From: Malurus cyaneus samueli
Lineage: Eukaryota > Chordata > Aves > Passeriformes > Maluridae
Reading direction: 5' to 3'
Length of the DNA stretch: 64,000 nucleotides
Assembly (NCBI GenBank): GCA_009741485.1
Contig: CM019236.1
Coordinates: 56,321,740 to 56,385,739, forward strand
The notes under the pieces were generated by a model. It searched no databases. It saw nothing but the letters and a program-made list of their open reading frames with translations, and was not told the DNA's origin. This document shows positions 61,490 through 64,000 of the stretch, piece after piece (the stretch's first letter is position 1; each line of letters begins with the position of its first letter). The position numbers and the translations under genes are program-made.

Positions 61490-62113
61490 TCATTTTCTGC
61501 TTGCTGTGGTAAATAAAGAACCAAATAACTGCATAGCTGCTGCCACTGCCATGCACACAGCTGCCACAGCAACAAATACCAGGAGGACCACGTCTTCTGT
61601 TACATCAAGCCATACAAGGCATGCAGTCAAACAAATGCTCGGTTTGACTGTCAGATTCTCAGATGTGTCACATATTTCTTTGGAGCTTGGGGCTGTTGCA
61701 ACAGCTGTTTGTAAACACAGTGAATCTAGCATTAGCACTGGGGAAAGGGAATTTGTTTTTACTACTAGCTTTCGGAACCATCTTGTGTTGCAAATACACT
61801 GGCACTTATGCTGTAGATCTAAATAGAAACCAGTATTGGTTTTCAGCTGTGCGGGCCAGTGGGCAGACTTGGGCTCTGTCCCAGAGTCCTCTTGTACCGG
61901 GTGATTCATCAGCAAGTCTGAGAATGTGCATCGGGCTGTGGCTATGGCAGGAAAACACAACAAGCATCTAGAGGAGCACTTGGGAGCTGGAGGGGATTTG
62001 ATCATATTCAGTCTGATGCTAAAAACAAAATTAAAAAATATACTTCTAAAATTGGTGAGCAGCATTCCAGTGGGGTATGCTAGGCAGTGAAAGACAGGCT
62101 GCCTCTGATTCAC
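61490..62113 (-). CDS. Doubtful 207-codon frame, longest in the window, with C-terminal hydrophobic segment
   Basis: I do not recognise this frame. As drawn it opens with GTG; the first in-frame ATG is codon 17, so a eukaryotic product would be 191 residues. The protein has many cysteines (including a CQCIC motif near residue 105) and one good N-glycosylation sequon (NLT). It ends in a strongly hydrophobic stretch VVLLVFVAVAAVCMAVAAAM followed by QLFGSLFTTASRK, which would suit a single-pass membrane protein with a short tail. Against it: the hydrophobic segment comes from repeated GCTGCTG- and GGCAG-type words, two plus-strand frames (61440-61826, 61663-61971) cover the same DNA, there is no known family, and no flanking splice sites stand out. 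In about 44% GC DNA a frame this long is unusual but possible by chance. Confidence 0.15.
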   Translation of the reverse strand: MNQRQPVFHCLAYPTGMLLTNFRSIFFNFVFSIRLNMIKSPPAPKCSSRCLLCFPAIATARCTFSDLLMNHPVQEDSGTEPKSAHWPAQLKTNTGFYLDLQHKCQCICNTRWFRKLVVKTNSLSPVLMLDSLCLQTAVATAPSSKEICDTSENLTVKPSICLTACLVWLDVTEDVVLLVFVAVAAVCMAVAAAMQLFGSLFTTASRK

Positions 62114-64000
62114 AGAGAATCATTTGGTAAAGCATCACCATGTAAACATGGCTCAAATGATGTAATTTAAAAATCACATTGTCAGTAGTTTTGTAGGGGT
62201 ATATATGTTAACTCACAAGCTTGTGCTACATGTTCTGCAGGCTCCAGCCTTCTCCCTACCATCCCCAGGCAATAAAAACTATGCAAAAGTGGAAAACAAT
62301 AGTGTCATGGGATTGCCTGGAAAATGCTCTTCTCCCACTGAGTAAATGAGAGAGTTCAGGCAGGAGTCAAAAATGCCACCTTTTCCTTGTTGCAGAAGTA
62401 TGTTGACTCATGTTAAAATTATGTTGATGTTTAACTCATACCACAGAGGAAGAATCACCTTAAAAGAGAGACCTCTGTCTGGATTTGTGCTTGAAAGAAA
62501 ACTAATCAATCCTACCCCTTTGCTGTTTTAATATTTAGTAGGATTTTCCTCACAGGTATCTCAATGGGAAGATTAAAATTCCTTTCCAGTCTGAATAAAA
62601 AATCCATAAGCAGGGAGGCCAGCTCCCATTATAACATTATTTCGACCCAATGTGGTAAGAAGGCCTCAGCTTGATAAGATAAATTGAAAAATTTCATGTT
62701 CTAATATTTTTCTGGGCCTATTGCTCTTATAGAAAAACTACTACTACATCGCCAGCTACAAGTAACATATTTCAGTGTGGGAAATCTGAAAACAGACATT
62801 AAAATATATTATTACATAGGTGCCTAAATAAAAAGTTTTTTACAGAAAAAGAAGAAATGTTTGGATTGGCATTTGCAAAATATATTATCGTAACAGAGAT
62901 TGTAGTTTCTGCCAATTACATTGCATCAGAGCTTATAAATTGCTTATGTTCTGCATTAGTCCATAGAGCACTAGAACAACAACAGAAATAGGGGTAGGAT
63001 CTGAGAGCCTTAGCTCACAGCATTGACTTCAGAAGCTGTTTCATTTACAAAGGAATTGTGATTAACAGTTGTCCATAGTGAACAGCTAGAAATTTAAATA
63101 AAACTCTGATATGTTAGGGTACATGGTTCAGTTAGATTAACCGTGCCATCTTTTGGGATCAATAAAACTGCAGAACTTTTGTGCTCTGTAGAAAACAGTC
63201 TTTGGATGATAGAGTTTGCTCCTTGGGAAATTTAGAGGTGTTATGGATTTTTATTTAAAAATTTGCAGAAAATGAGTCACAGAAATTTCATCAAACCATC
63301 ACCTGAAGGAAGAGAGGTATGTACTCGAAGCAAGGTGTTCCATGCTCACCAGTTGCCTGTCTGCATTATGTTGCACTTTTATTGCAATAGACACCACTGA
63401 GGAAGGAAGCACTGATCTACAATGGAGTAAAATTATTCCCTGCATAACATCCAGCTACCCCTTTTTCACCAAGGCATAAAGCAGACACCTGTCACAGAGC
63501 ACATCAGTCAAAACTTCCCCACTTTTTCTCTGCGTTAATTCTCTAGTCAGGGTTCTGAAAATCAACCAGTTATCCCCACAGTTCCAATAAAGCAAAAGAG
63601 ATTCTCTCTTGTTCTTAGCATTGTCATAGGGGTTTTGTTTCAAATAGCAGGAGCCCTCCATCAGCAAGAGAAGAGCAATCAGAAGATATGAGGCATGGGC
63701 TCAGTTAAAAGCCTTTTTTTTTTTAATGTGAGTCTGTATTTTATAATATAAAACTACTACAAACTTATGAAAATTTAGGCTTATACACAGAACTGGTCCC
63801 ATAATAATATTAAAGTTAGAAATAGACTGTAACCTTACACATCCCATTTAATATCCACAGAACCCACTGACAAATACTTTGTCTCCACTGATTTTTCAGC
63901 AGCTAAACTAAAATACATCAAGACCGCCATTATTGACCAAATAAGATAATAATTGAAAATATAGGACTATTGACTTTCCACTGTGTCTTAGAAACACTGT
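62114..64000. other. Unique AT-rich non-coding DNA to the end of the window
   Basis: No gene, RNA or transposon recognised. Small frames at 62346-62531 and 63455-63667 are unassigned. Confidence 0.55.

Noticed and set aside
1..64000. CRISPR arrays, operons, phage or plasmid modules, rRNA and tRNA genes
   Set aside because: No regularly spaced direct repeats, no consecutive long frames, no ribosomal or tRNA cloverleaf sequence seen. The base composition and CR1 elements point to a bird genome.

Overview
The window is AT-rich vertebrate DNA, almost certainly from a bird. The evidence is three CR1 LINE 3' fragments (one of them present twice because of a duplication) and a long, GC-richer solo LTR of a type recalled from many avian genomes. 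Nothing looks bacterial, phage-like or organellar: there are no long back-to-back reading frames, rRNA, tRNA or CRISPR array. I could not recognise a single protein-coding exon. The longest open frames are about 150-210 codons; they lie in the LTR or in unique DNA with no recognisable family, and several open with GTG or TTG rather than ATG. I read the window as intergenic or deep intronic sequence.

Layout. 1-6929: unique single-copy DNA with a possible old LTR (about 1640-2012), a decayed CR1 (about 2255-3020) and an AT-alternating palindromic repeat (5560-5657). 6930-22466: a 15,537-base block. 22467-22491: exactly 25 N. 22492-37957: a 15,466-base second copy of the same block, in the same orientation and fully collinear, differing by very many one- and two-base indels and a few short garbled patches. 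Both copies contain the LTR (13700-14819 and 29262-30379), a CR1 fragment (about 21057-21200 and 36597-36740) and a 17-G run. 37958-64000: unique DNA with GT-rich, octamer, poly-A/T and short tandem repeats, a CR1 tail at 46545-46715, and several TAAT- or octamer-rich stretches that resemble conserved non-coding elements.

The main result concerns the assembly. The repeated block is best explained as one locus written twice, by a long-read gap fill or overlap that was not collapsed, and not as a real tandem duplication. The gap abuts the last base of copy 1 and the first base of copy 2. Copy 2 has the error signature of raw long reads and breaks motifs that copy 1 keeps, such as the LTR AATAAA signal. 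The true locus is probably about 15.5 kb shorter than the window.

I looked for a new biological system on both strands and did not find one I could support. The best leads are modest: a diverged three-unit repeat of about 43 bases near 42.6 kb, a short motif shared between 7.5 and 42.4 kb, an octamer satellite at the 5' truncation point of a CR1 copy, two candidate small membrane or secreted reading frames (45.1 and 61.5-62.1 kb), and a few enhancer-like stretches.
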